Positions 55,560-64,000 of a DNA stretch of 64,000 bases are shown piece by piece. The notes below the pieces were generated by a model. It ran no database searches. It had not been told where the DNA came from and was given only the letters and a program-made list of their open reading frames with translations. The position numbers were made by a program, and so were the translations under genes. Position 1 is the first letter of the stretch; each line of letters starts with the position of its first letter. Source of the DNA: Methylaequor sp045563055 (GTDB lineage Bacteria > Pseudomonadota > Alphaproteobacteria > Methylaequorales > Methylaequoraceae); the NCBI GenBank assembly GCA_045563055.1, contig JBJKUR010000007.1, positions 84,168 through 148,167 of the forward strand, written 5' to 3'.

Positions 55560-56396
55560 ATGCAAAATGAAAACGATTTAACTTTTAGTAAAAATAAAAC
55601 AAAACTTACTATTTATAAAGTAATTGGAAGAAAAATTTCTGATGCAAGAAAGTCGTCAAGAAGAAAACTAGAGGGAGTATCAAAAAAATTAAATATAAGT
55701 GTTGAAATATTAAGGAAAATTGAATCTGGTGAAATTAATCAAATAGATCAAGAAATCCCCGTAGCGGGATTCGTTAGAGCATTTGCTAAATTAACAAATG
55801 CAGATATTTCAGATGAAATAGAAAAGTTACAGTCTGAATATTCTATAAATGAAAAACCAAGAAATATTTATAATCAAGTTCCAAATATTAAGGCGAGTAG
55901 GATCTTTGTTGTCTTCTTATCATCTTTTTGTTTCATATTATTAGTCTTATATTTTTTAAGTATGCGAGATAGTGAAGTGAATAATAATGATGTGAGAGAA
56001 AACTCAAAAATTGATGAAAAATTTCTAGAAGAAGATAATTTTGATAAAGTTGAATTTGATAACAAAAATAATTTAGATAGATCAGAAACTTTTGAGAGAC
56101 AAATTATCAAAAAAAATGATAATTTCTTTGAGATTATCTTTCTTGAGGAAACATGGATAGAAGTCTACAATGATGATAAATTACCTATAACGTTAGGTTT
56201 ATATAGAATTGGTGACTCGCTAAATTTTCAATTTGAATCTGCTGAAAGTGACTTTTTTATTAAATCAGGTAATTTAGGAGGATTTCAAATTTTTTTTAAA
56301 GATGAATTCTTTGCACCATTCGGTTATTCTGGTGAGGTGAGTAAGGGTTTTTTCCTAAAGGAAAAAATTTCACGAGTTTTAAAAGCAGGATTGTGA
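55560..56396 (+). CDS. RodZ-like helix-turn-helix membrane protein (DUF4115)
   Basis: An N-terminal HTH (GRKISDARKSSRRKLEGVSKKLNISVEILRKIESGE, about 25-70) is followed by a single membrane helix near residues 113-135 (IFVVFLSSFCFILLVLYFL) and a periplasmic DUF4115-type domain (EETWIEVYNDDKLPITLGLYRIGDSLNFQ, about 195-225). This is the layout of RodZ, which links MreB to the cell wall machine. The DUF4115-ispG-hisS order supports it. Confidence 0.88.
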   Translation: MQNENDLTFSKNKTKLTIYKVIGRKISDARKSSRRKLEGVSKKLNISVEILRKIESGEINQIDQEIPVAGFVRAFAKLTNADISDEIEKLQSEYSINEKPRNIYNQVPNIKASRIFVVFLSSFCFILLVLYFLSMRDSEVNNNDVRENSKIDEKFLEEDNFDKVEFDNKNNLDRSETFERQIIKKNDNFFEIIFLEETWIEVYNDDKLPITLGLYRIGDSLNFQFESAESDFFIKSGNLGGFQIFFKDEFFAPFGYSGEVSKGFFLKEKISRVLKAGL

Positions 56397-56399
56397 AAA

Positions 56400-57494
56400 A
56401 TGAGCATTAGACCATGGAGAGATATTCAAAGAAAGAAAACTAGAAAAATTTCTGTTGGGGGAGTTGAGGTGGGTGGAGATTCTCCAATTTCTGTTCAATC
56501 TATGACTAATACTTTAACTACAGATATAAAGAGCACGATAGATCAAATAAAATCTTTAGAAGCAGTTGGAGCCGATTTGGTCAGAGTATCCTGTCCAGAC
56601 GAAGACTCAACATCCTCTCTTAAAAAGATTGTAAAGGAAGTAAGAATCCCAATTATAGCTGATATACACTTTCATTATAAGAGAGCAATTGAATCTGCAA
56701 AATCTGGTGCAGCATGTTTGAGAATCAACCCAGGTAATATTGGAAATGAGAAAAAGGTTAAGGAAGTAATTAAAGCTGCTAAAGATAATGACTGCTCAAT
56801 GAGAATTGGAGTAAATGCTGGAAGTCTTGAGAAAGAGTTGCTTGAAAAATATGGCGAACCATGTCCTGAAGCAATGGTAGAGTCAGCAATGAAACATATT
56901 CAGATTCTTGAAGATAATGATTTCTTCAATTTTAAAATTAGTTGTAAGGCCTCTGACGTCTTTCTGGCAGTATCTGCGTATTATGGCATTTCTGATACAT
57001 GTGATTATCCTTTGCATTTAGGAATCACTGAAGCAGGTGGCTTGATGCCAGGTACTATAAAGTCATCAATTGGGATGGGTTCACTTTTATGGGCGGGAAT
57101 AGGTGATACTATAAGAGTTTCACTTTCTGCTGATCCAGTTGAAGAAATCAAGGTTGGTTTTAACATACTAAAGTCTCTTAACTTAAGACACAGAGGAGTG
57201 AATGTAATTTCTTGCCCTTCATGTGCAAGGCAAAATTTTAATGTAATAAAGAATGTTGAAGAACTTGAAAAAAGACTAGAACATATTACAACTCCAATGA
57301 CCTTATCAGTTATAGGATGTGTTGTAAATGGTCCTGGCGAGGCAAGAGAGACTGATATAGGTCTTACTGGAGGAAAGAGTGGACACCAAATTTATCTTAA
57401 TGGAGAAAAACATCATGTTTTAAGAGACGGAGACATGATTGACCATCTAGTAGAGTTATGTGAACAAAAGCAAAAAGAATTGCTTAAAAAGTGA
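56400..57494 (+). CDS. ispG: 4-hydroxy-3-methylbut-2-en-1-yl diphosphate synthase IspG (GcpE)
   Basis: IspG makes HMBPP from MEcPP, the step before IspH, using a 4Fe-4S cluster. The 364-residue protein has VGGDSPISVQSMTNT, ADIHFHYKRAIE, RINPGNIG, and the cluster cysteines in SCPSCARQNF and VIGCVVNGPGEARE. It lies between the RodZ-like gene and hisS. With dxs and ispH it shows the MEP pathway is the isoprenoid source. Confidence 0.97.
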   Translation: MSIRPWRDIQRKKTRKISVGGVEVGGDSPISVQSMTNTLTTDIKSTIDQIKSLEAVGADLVRVSCPDEDSTSSLKKIVKEVRIPIIADIHFHYKRAIESAKSGAACLRINPGNIGNEKKVKEVIKAAKDNDCSMRIGVNAGSLEKELLEKYGEPCPEAMVESAMKHIQILEDNDFFNFKISCKASDVFLAVSAYYGISDTCDYPLHLGITEAGGLMPGTIKSSIGMGSLLWAGIGDTIRVSLSADPVEEIKVGFNILKSLNLRHRGVNVISCPSCARQNFNVIKNVEELEKRLEHITTPMTLSVIGCVVNGPGEARETDIGLTGGKSGHQIYLNGEKHHVLRDGDMIDHLVELCEQKQKELLKK

Positions 57495-57503
57495 AGCTAA
57501 ATT

Positions 57504-58763
57504 TTGTTGAAACTCAAGACAGTTAAAGGAACTAAAGACCTTCTTGGAGATGAGATAGAGTCACACGAATTAGTTAAAAAAGAATTTGAAGGTATATGTA
57601 AATCATTTAATTTTGATTATATCTCAACACCAATACTAGAACATACAGAAGTTTTTACAAAGTCGCTTGGTGTATCTTCAGATATCGTTTCGAAGGAGAT
57701 GTATCACTTTAAAGATCAAGGTGATGATGAACTTGTTCTTAGACCTGAAGGAACTGCGGCAGTTGCCAGGGCCTTAGTAAGCAATTCTTTAGAACAAAAT
57801 GTGAATACGAAATTTTTTTATCACGGACCAATGTTCAGGAGAGAAAGACCCCAGTCTGGAAGGTTAAGACAGTTTCACCAAGTTGGATTGGAATATTTTG
57901 GACAATTTAATATCGCGAGTGACCTTGAAGTAATTATTTTAGCAGAGAGATTTTTAGAGAAAATCGGAATCAGAAGAAAGTTAAATTTACAAATTAACTC
58001 TCTTGGAAACAATGAAAGTCTTAAAGAATATAATAAAGCTGTAAAAAAATACTTTGAAAAAGAATCAGATAAACTTTCTTTAACTAGTAAAAACAGGTTA
58101 ACTAAAAACCCTCTCAGAATTCTAGATTCGAAAGATGAAAAGGATAAAAGATTAATTGAAGGTTCGCCCGATATAAGAGAATTTTGGGATATTGAATCGC
58201 GCCAAGCATTCGAAGATATTACAAGTGGATTTGATAGCATGGGGATCGACTATAATTTTAATAGATTTTTAGTAAGAGGATTAGATTACTATAACCATTT
58301 GGCTTTTGAATATGTAACAAAAGAAAATAAAAGTCAAAATACTGTTTTAGCTGGAGGAAGGTATGATGGATTGGTACAGAGTTTGGGAGGAAGTGATATT
58401 ACTGGTGTTGGCTGGGCAGCAGGGATTGAGAGAATTGTTATGTTGATAGAAGAAAAAGAAAATTCTCGAGAAAGACTCATCTGTTTTTTTGCATCAAATA
58501 ATAATTTAAATAAAGAGGTTCTTCAGGTAATGAACAAAATTGAATTTTGCAATTCTATAAAGATGCAGATGATAAACTCAGGAAATCTAAAAAAAAAATT
58601 TTCTAAAGCAAATAAGTTTAATGCTTCTGCATGTGTTGTCTTTGGCGAAGAGGAATGGAAATCGAATAAGCTAATTTTTAAAGATTTAGTTTCTGGTTCA
58701 CAAAGTTTAATTGACTTAAAAGATATTAAGGAATTTTTAAAAAAGAATTTTGGATTAAAGTGA
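57504..58763 (+). CDS. hisS: Histidyl-tRNA synthetase
   Basis: The class II synthetase has motif 2 FFYHGPMFRRERPQSGRLRQFHQVG, histidine-A GLDYYNHLAFEYVTK, and motif 3 GVGWAAGIERIVML in a 419-residue chain. The opening KTVKGTKDLLGDE is typical. Start is TTG at 57504 (a second TTG follows directly). Its TGA overlaps the GTG start of the HemA-like gene (GTGA). Confidence 0.96.
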   Translation: MLKLKTVKGTKDLLGDEIESHELVKKEFEGICKSFNFDYISTPILEHTEVFTKSLGVSSDIVSKEMYHFKDQGDDELVLRPEGTAAVARALVSNSLEQNVNTKFFYHGPMFRRERPQSGRLRQFHQVGLEYFGQFNIASDLEVIILAERFLEKIGIRRKLNLQINSLGNNESLKEYNKAVKKYFEKESDKLSLTSKNRLTKNPLRILDSKDEKDKRLIEGSPDIREFWDIESRQAFEDITSGFDSMGIDYNFNRFLVRGLDYYNHLAFEYVTKENKSQNTVLAGGRYDGLVQSLGGSDITGVGWAAGIERIVMLIEEKENSRERLICFFASNNNLNKEVLQVMNKIEFCNSIKMQMINSGNLKKKFSKANKFNASACVVFGEEEWKSNKLIFKDLVSGSQSLIDLKDIKEFLKKNFGLK

Positions 58764-59431
58764 CAAAAAGAGATAACGTTTTTTCATCTAAACCCAAACA
58801 AATTGCTCAAGCTGCAATAAAAGTATCTACCAATGTATTTGGAGATTTGGAAAAAATAAAATTAATTGTTATGAGTGATATGAAACTTCCATTTACTATT
58901 GCTGAAAACTTTAAATCACATGTAATAAAAAATTATGATGTTTCAGATAACTTTTTTAAAGATGAAAATTATCTCAAAAATAAGAGTTTTACCGAATCAG
59001 ACGTGTCTATCGATCTTTTAAAAAGTTATGATGTATTGATGATAGGTTTTAAGAATCAGTCTAAGATAATAGATAAATTATTTGTAAGAAAATTACTAAA
59101 AATAAGAAAGCAAAAACCAATTTTTTTTATTGATTGCGGTATACCGGGAAGCATTTACTTAAACGTGGGCAAAATTGCTAATTGTTTCTTATTTGATCTA
59201 AATGATTTAGAGCAACTTTACTCCTCATGGATTCAAAATAATGTGATAGATGATAACTCCACAGATATAATTTATGATCTAGAACTAAAGAAATTATTGG
59301 AAGTATTTTTTAAAAAGTTAAATTTTAATTTAGAACAGAAGACAATTTTTGAGAAAAGAATTAACAATTTACTTAAATCAAATGATAATGATTTAAAAAT
59401 ATTATTGAAAAAATTTTTTAAAATAATCTAA
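58760..59431 (+). CDS. Degenerate glutamyl-tRNA reductase-like protein without catalytic domain
   Basis: The 223-residue product resembles the middle and end of HemA (GluTR): QIAQAAIKVSTNVFGDLEKIKLIVM aligns by eye with the linker before the NADPH domain, DVLMIGFKNQSKIID with the DVVISST region, and KPIFFIDCGIPGSIYLNVGKI plus CFLFDLNDLEQL with the RPMFLIDIAVPRDID...LYDIDDL region. The N-terminal catalytic domain with the active Cys is absent and the GxGxM nucleotide loop is lost (MSDMKL). Start GTG overlaps hisS; 2 nt separate it from prfA. It cannot be a working GluTR. Function unknown. Confidence 0.7.
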   Translation: MTKRDNVFSSKPKQIAQAAIKVSTNVFGDLEKIKLIVMSDMKLPFTIAENFKSHVIKNYDVSDNFFKDENYLKNKSFTESDVSIDLLKSYDVLMIGFKNQSKIIDKLFVRKLLKIRKQKPIFFIDCGIPGSIYLNVGKIANCFLFDLNDLEQLYSSWIQNNVIDDNSTDIIYDLELKKLLEVFFKKLNFNLEQKTIFEKRINNLLKSNDNDLKILLKKFFKII

Positions 59432-59433
59432 GA

Positions 59434-60495
59434 ATGGAAAAAAAAAAAATAGAAAACATTTTGGATAATTTTTCTAATCTTGAGAAAAAACTTGCAAGTA
59501 TGAACAATGAAAATTTTGATGAGATAGCAAGAATTTCTAAGGAGTATTCTGATCTAAAGCCATTAGCATCTAAAGCTAAAGAGTTCTTGAGATTACAAAA
59601 TGAATTAGAGGGTGTTAAAGAATTAATTAGTTCAGATGATCAGGAAATGAAAAAAGAAGCCGAAGCAGAAGAGGAAAGGTTAAAAAAACAAATTTTAACC
59701 CTAGAAGATGAATTAAAAATTATGTTGATTCCAAAAGATGAATCTGATGAAAGAAATGCCATCATGGAGATAAGAGCGGGTACTGGAGGAGAAGAGGCAG
59801 CTTTATTTGCTTCTGATTTATTGAGGATGTATGCAAAATATTCTGAGATTAGAAATTGGAAGACAGAAATTATGGACATTAGTCAAACTGATCATAATGG
59901 AGTGAAGGAAGTGGTATTAAATATTTCTGGAAAAGATGTCTTTGGAAATTTAAAGTTTGAATCTGGGACACATCGAGTGCAAAGGGTCCCACAAACAGAG
60001 TCTAGTGGAAGAGTTCATACATCGGCCGCAACTGTTGCTGTCTTGCCAGAGGCAAATGACGTTGACGTGGAAATTCATGAAAAGGATCTTAGAATTGATA
60101 TTTTTAGGTCTAGCGGTCCAGGCGGTCAATCAGTTAATACAACAGATAGTGCAGTTAGAATCACACATGTACCTACTGGTGTGGTTGCACAATGTCAAGA
60201 CGAAAAGTCACAACATAAAAATAAAGCAAAAGCAATGAAAGTTTTAAGATCTAGAATATTTGAAATTGAAACTCAAAAAAAAGAGCAAGAAAGAGCACTT
60301 GAGAGAAAAACACAAGTTGGATCTGGTGATCGGTCTGAAAGAATCAGAACATATAATTTTCCTCAAGGAAGGGTGACCGACCATAGAATTTCTTTGACAC
60401 TTTATAAATTAGAACAAATTTTGAATGGTGAATATTTAAATGAAATTATATCAGGACTGATTACTGATTCTAATATGAAAAAGTTGGCAGATTGA
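59434..60495 (+). CDS. prfA: Peptide chain release factor 1
   Basis: RF1 ends translation at UAA/UAG. The GGQ motif is in RSSGPGGQSVNTTDSAVRITH near residue 228, and the earlier GTGGEEAALFASDLLRMY and FESGTHRVQRVPQTES are present. The RF1-type codon-recognition PxT reads TAATVAV-PEA region. 353 residues, full length. The prmC gene begins 1 nt after its stop. Confidence 0.97.
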   Translation: MEKKKIENILDNFSNLEKKLASMNNENFDEIARISKEYSDLKPLASKAKEFLRLQNELEGVKELISSDDQEMKKEAEAEEERLKKQILTLEDELKIMLIPKDESDERNAIMEIRAGTGGEEAALFASDLLRMYAKYSEIRNWKTEIMDISQTDHNGVKEVVLNISGKDVFGNLKFESGTHRVQRVPQTESSGRVHTSAATVAVLPEANDVDVEIHEKDLRIDIFRSSGPGGQSVNTTDSAVRITHVPTGVVAQCQDEKSQHKNKAKAMKVLRSRIFEIETQKKEQERALERKTQVGSGDRSERIRTYNFPQGRVTDHRISLTLYKLEQILNGEYLNEIISGLITDSNMKKLAD

Positions 60496-60496
60496 T

Positions 60497-61354
60497 TTGA
60501 CTCAATACTCGATAGAAGAATTAATAGAAATTGGAAGAAATAAATTACTTAAGAGCGGAAATCAAACCTCTAGGTCAGATACGATTTCAATAATTGGCAA
60601 GGTTTTAAAAAAAACAAATTTGGATTTAATAATTAATAATGAAGAAAAGGTTAAAGAATCTCAGTGTATTGAAATTTTCAATAAAATAAAACAAAGATAC
60701 ATAGGTAAACCAATTTCAAAAATATTTGGGAAGAAGGAATTTTACTCAAGAGAATTTTTCGTTAATACTTCAGTTCTTGATCCAAGGCCAGAAAGTGAAT
60801 TGTTGGTAGAAGTGATAAAAAAAAAAATCATACAATTTCCAAAAATTGATATTTTAGAATTGGGTGTAGGATCTGGCTGTTTAATAATTTCACTTATACT
60901 TGAATTGGAGAAAATTAAAATTAATGGAGTAGGTGTTGATTTGTGTGAGAAAGCAATAAAAGTTGCAAAAAAGAATATTTCTAATTTTGGACTGAATAAA
61001 AAAATAAAAATTTACAGAAGTAACTGGTTTTCAAATGTAAAAGAGAAATTTAATATAATAATTTCTAATCCTCCCTATATAAAAAGAATGGAAATAAAGA
61101 AGTTGTCTAATGATGTTAAAAACTTTGATCCTTATTTATCTTTAGATGGTGGTAATTCTGGAGTTGAGAGTTATAAGAAAATAGCTAAAAAAGCGAAAGA
61201 TTACTTAAAACCAGATGCTATTATTGTCTTAGAACTCGGGTATGATCAATTAGAAAGTGTTGATAATATTTTTAAAGAAAATGGATTTAAAAGAATTTTA
61301 TTAGAAAAAGATTTACAAGGTATAAACAGAGTTGTAGTTTATAGTATAAATTAA
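60497..61354 (+). CDS. prmC: Release factor glutamine methyltransferase PrmC (HemK)
   Basis: PrmC methylates the Gln of the GGQ motif of RF1 and RF2. The NPPY motif stands in IIISNPPYIKR, with PRPESELLVE, LELGVGSGCLIISL and SLDGGNSGVESY. Length 285 is normal. Start TTG at 60497. It is paired with prfA, as in most bacteria. Confidence 0.96.
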   Translation: MTQYSIEELIEIGRNKLLKSGNQTSRSDTISIIGKVLKKTNLDLIINNEEKVKESQCIEIFNKIKQRYIGKPISKIFGKKEFYSREFFVNTSVLDPRPESELLVEVIKKKIIQFPKIDILELGVGSGCLIISLILELEKIKINGVGVDLCEKAIKVAKKNISNFGLNKKIKIYRSNWFSNVKEKFNIIISNPPYIKRMEIKKLSNDVKNFDPYLSLDGGNSGVESYKKIAKKAKDYLKPDAIIVLELGYDQLESVDNIFKENGFKRILLEKDLQGINRVVVYSIN

Positions 61355-61422
61355 ATTTGGATAACAAAGCATAAATGCTAAAATTCATTTAATCTTAATA
61401 GTAACTCAATAAAATTTGAAAA

Positions 61423-61932
61423 TTGATAGATAAAAGAAGACCTCGTAGAAAAAAACCGAGAATTAATGGAAAAAGGGTTTTCAACCACCCTAGATCCTTT
61501 GAAAATAAGAACAATATTCCTAGAACCAGAGGTGCTATTGCAAAGGCACTAGAAAAATACAACAATCTAGGCCAAGACGCTCATTCTAATGGTGACAGGA
61601 TAGTTGCTGAAAATTTTTTCCAATATGCAGAGCATTATCAGAGACTTTTAAATGAAACTGTCGACGATCATGCCTTAGATAAAGCAGAAAATAATCACAA
61701 TAGTAAACAGGAAATAGTAGATGAGTCGTCGGGTGAAAGACCAAGCAGAACAGAAAGGGCGTTCATTGCTAAAAGTGACAGGATTGGTAAATTATCAGAA
61801 GATAATAAGGAGCACCAAAAGAATAGTGGAGATAATCAAGATAACGTAAGTGATACAGGCGCAGATGAAAAAAAGGATAAAAAGTCCTTCACGAGCGATG
61901 GGATAGAAGCGTTAAAACCATTTGAAATTTAG
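61423..61932 (+). CDS. DUF4167 family protein
   Basis: The 169-residue protein starts with a basic stretch (KRRPRRKKPRINGKR), then the conserved DUF4167 core RGAIAKALEKYNNLGQDAHSNGDRIVAENFFQYAEHYQRLL (about 36-77) and a low-complexity acidic, disordered tail. The family follows prmC in Alphaproteobacteria; RNA or ribosome association has been suggested, but I know no proven role. Start TTG. It converges on the M23 gene with 1 nt between stops. Confidence 0.88.
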   Translation: MIDKRRPRRKKPRINGKRVFNHPRSFENKNNIPRTRGAIAKALEKYNNLGQDAHSNGDRIVAENFFQYAEHYQRLLNETVDDHALDKAENNHNSKQEIVDESSGERPSRTERAFIAKSDRIGKLSEDNKEHQKNSGDNQDNVSDTGADEKKDKKSFTSDGIEALKPFEI

Positions 61933-61933
61933 T

Positions 61934-63172
61934 TTATTCATAGACACCAGCTGTCTCTGATTCTTGAAGTTTTGTTGCTAAAAATCTCTCCCTTGTTAAA
62001 GAAACATTAGCATAAAAATTTGGCATATCGTTGTTTTCAATATTAATAGTTGAGTCTAGTTTTAGTTTCATTGGATTTATTGTTCTATTTTTATGCTTGA
62101 CCTCATAATGTAAATGAGGACCCGTACTTCTACCAGAGGTTCCTACATAGCCAATAATCTCACCTTGCTTAATCATTCTCCCTTTTTTAATACCTTTGGC
62201 ATATTTATATAGATGGGCATATCTTGTTTTAAAATTATTTAAGTGTTTGATTTCTACAAATCTTCCAAAGGATCCATTTCTCCCTGCATATGTAACTCTT
62301 CCGTCACCAGCTGCCATTATTGGTGTTCCTCTTTTTGCTGCGAAATCAACTCCCCTATGCATTTTACTAAAACCCAATATTGGGTGTTTCCTCACTCCAA
62401 ATTTAGAGGATAACCTTGCACCTTTTACTGGTGTTCTCATGAGATATTTTTTTAAACTTTTCCCACTCGCATCGAAAAAGTCTACTTTTCCATCTTCTAG
62501 TTTGTACCTGAATAACTCAATTTTGTGATAATTTAGGTGCATCAAACCGTATAGTAGAAGCGGATCACCAATAATTGAATCATTTTTAGTAAAATTAGCC
62601 TCATACAATAATTCAAGGGTGTCACCGTTCTTTACGTCCCTTTGGAAGTCAATGGTATAACTTAACTGATGAAGGTATTCATCTACAATTGCTTTAGGAA
62701 TTTTTGCTGATTTTAGTGTTTTACTAAGACTGCTCTGTACTTTCAGTCTTTTCCTTACAACCTTTGTATCTGTAGGAGCTTCAACAAAATAAAAAACAAA
62801 ATCTTCATTAAAATTCCTCCTTAAATTAAGCTGCACTAGATTTTTTGCGAATGTATTAATTTCTATTACTCTATCCTCTTTGTCTGATAAAAATTTAATA
62901 TTTTCATCGATTTTAAAGTCAAGGTGGCTCTTAACTCTATCAAAAACTAAAAGTGCTTCATCAGGTTTTAAAAACTTAGAAAGATTTTTTTTCAAAGCCT
63001 TTTTATTTTTTACAGTTATTGTAGTTGCTTTAAAATGTTCTTGTTTCTCAGGTATCGGCTTTGCTTCAGGATCAGGTATACCTGAAAACAACATAGTTTC
63101 TTGAACTGGAACTAATGAAAGGCTTAGATTTTTCTCATCAACAAAGACGTCTGTTACTGTTTGTTTATCCAC
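61934..63172 (-). CDS. M23 family metallopeptidase (LytM-like); likely continued from the upstream membrane ORF
   Basis: The C-terminal third is a LytM/M23 domain: RLSSKFGVRKHPILGFSKMHRGVDFAAKRGTPIMAAGDGRV in parts (zinc His near 271 and Asp) and GPHLHYEVKH (HxH near 352). Before it is a helical dimerisation/OapA-like region. M23 enzymes cut peptidoglycan cross-bridges in the periplasm, yet this frame starts at GTG 63172 without a signal peptide. The overlapping upstream frame (63165-63434) carries a membrane helix, so the two may be one export-competent protein split by a +1 shift near 63170. Confidence 0.9.
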   Translation of the reverse strand: MDKQTVTDVFVDEKNLSLSLVPVQETMLFSGIPDPEAKPIPEKQEHFKATTITVKNKKALKKNLSKFLKPDEALLVFDRVKSHLDFKIDENIKFLSDKEDRVIEINTFAKNLVQLNLRRNFNEDFVFYFVEAPTDTKVVRKRLKVQSSLSKTLKSAKIPKAIVDEYLHQLSYTIDFQRDVKNGDTLELLYEANFTKNDSIIGDPLLLYGLMHLNYHKIELFRYKLEDGKVDFFDASGKSLKKYLMRTPVKGARLSSKFGVRKHPILGFSKMHRGVDFAAKRGTPIMAAGDGRVTYAGRNGSFGRFVEIKHLNNFKTRYAHLYKYAKGIKKGRMIKQGEIIGYVGTSGRSTGPHLHYEVKHKNRTINPMKLKLDSTINIENNDMPNFYANVSLTRERFLATKLQESETAGVYE

Positions 63173-63434
63173 TAGGTTTGGCTACGTCTAGGATTTCATT
63201 TTGATGGTTTAATGAATCTTTCTTTGTTAGTTCAAATTTTTTAATTTTTCCCGTATTCTCTGAATAAATATATTGTGTGTCAAGGTTTGATTCCTCTAAA
63301 ATATTAAGAAAATCCTCCTCTTCGTCGAAATCGACCATACCGAAGTCATTAAATTCTATAAGATTTTGGATCGAAAAAACAATGAATCCTAGGAAAATTA
63401 AAATATTTAATTTTTTTTTTAAGAGATTAATCAC
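63165..63434 (-). CDS. Membrane-anchored leader ORF, probable N-terminus of the M23 peptidase
   Basis: From GTG 63434 the frame encodes INLLKKKLNILIFLGFIVFSIQNL, a membrane anchor, then an acidic stretch (MVDFDEEEDFLNILEES) and ends in DVAKPSG at 63165. It overlaps the M23 frame by 8 nt. Taking one base away near 63173-63181 would join DVA to NLVDKQTVTDVF. An ATG further upstream (63521) is in frame, but the intervening residues (CYKHYTVNGQ) look noncoding. Alternatively it is a separate coupled small membrane protein. Confidence 0.6.
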   Translation of the reverse strand: MINLLKKKLNILIFLGFIVFSIQNLIEFNDFGMVDFDEEEDFLNILEESNLDTQYIYSENTGKIKKFELTKKDSLNHQNEILDVAKPSG

Positions 63435-63634
63435 TATTTTATTCCGATATTTATGAACTTTACAAAAAAAAGATTGACCATTTACAGTATAATGCTTATA
63501 ACAATTTTCACTGATTATCAATTATTTTTTGATATATTTGGCTATTTGAAAATTGAATATAAAGGAATGTGTAGGTGGTGATAATCACCATCACATTCAT
63601 TAACAATAATGTTACATGTTTGTGTTAGGTTCAA

Positions 63635-63652
63635 AACCAGGTTTACCTGGTT
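63635..63652 (+). other. Perfect hairpin just before the 16S rRNA
   Basis: AACCAGGT (63635-63642) and ACCTGGTT (63645-63652) form an 8-bp stem with a TT loop directly before the mature 16S start. In rRNA leaders such stems can be antitermination or processing elements. A second shorter palindrome (GTGATAATCAC, about 63577-63587) lies upstream. Specific roles are inference. Confidence 0.5.
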
Positions 63653-63653
63653 C

Positions 63654-64000
<347 letters not shown>

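Overview
This window is AT-rich chromosomal DNA from a free-living alphaproteobacterium. Three things point there: conserved gene neighbourhoods typical of Alphaproteobacteria (xerD / aroK-aroB-CorC / bolA / DnaJ-cobS-cobT / rpmB, and secA / argJ / mutT / grxC / nitrilase / ubiG / lysC / RodZ-like / ispG / hisS / prfA / prmC / DUF4167), an archaeal-type class I lysyl-tRNA synthetase, and the 16S rRNA 5' end at the right edge. I cannot name the genus; the gene set suggests a marine, Rhodospirillales-like lineage with C1 metabolism. Genes are tightly packed, often overlapping by 1-8 nt, and TTG/GTG starts are common. I saw no mobile element, prophage, CRISPR array or tRNA gene.

Layout. 1-4485: tetrahydromethanopterin (H4MPT)-linked C1 oxidation (mtdB, beta-RFAP synthase, pterin carbinolamine dehydratase, fhcB, fhcD, fhcC; no fhcA in the run). 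4474-17050: hopanoid lipid island (MlaC/HpnM-like, hpnA, ispH, hpnH, hpnG, shc, hpnE, hpnD, dxs, hpnC, hpnB), holding both ends of the isoprenoid precursor pathway. 17213-19118: TIGR02001 outer-membrane protein and ctaA. 19232-27096: assimilatory sulfate reduction (cysH, cysD, cysNC; convergent DUF934-cysI-DUF2849) around a CIRCE-controlled groESL. 27241-30988: lysK, DUF952, pyrD, HAD phosphatase. 31000-37855: B12-dependent methylmalonyl-CoA mutase, MeaB, rpmB, cobaltochelatase cobST and a J-domain protein. 37877-46321: bolA, CBS protein, CorC-like protein, aroBK, unknown exported protein, xerD, malyl-CoA lyase, accA. 46326-63521: housekeeping run from secA to an M23 endopeptidase. 63654-64000: start of 16S rRNA.

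Functional picture. The Fhc/MtdB genes oxidise formaldehyde-level C1 units. Malyl-CoA lyase and the B12-dependent mutase would fit acyl-CoA interconversion in a serine-cycle, ethylmalonyl-CoA or propionate route, with CobST supplying cobalamin and MeaB protecting the mutase. IspG, IspH and Dxs feed the hopanoid cluster.

Most notable structure: several genes are broken by exactly one extra base, mostly in A or T runs. These are DUF952 (T8), HAD (T8), the mutase (A7 and A6) and the HTH/MeaB junction (A11), all within 4.5 kb, plus ctaA (G3) and possibly the M23 peptidase. Removing one base restores a family-consistent protein each time. At the HTH/MeaB junction it recreates a classic TAATG stop-start overlap, so the striking HTH-MeaB fusion is probably not real. 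Consensus error is the simplest explanation; slippage-rescued or decaying genes are the biological alternatives. Other second looks: a degenerate glutamyl-tRNA-reductase-like protein between hisS and prfA, an apparent ATT start for hpnE, and the fhc cluster lacking fhcA.
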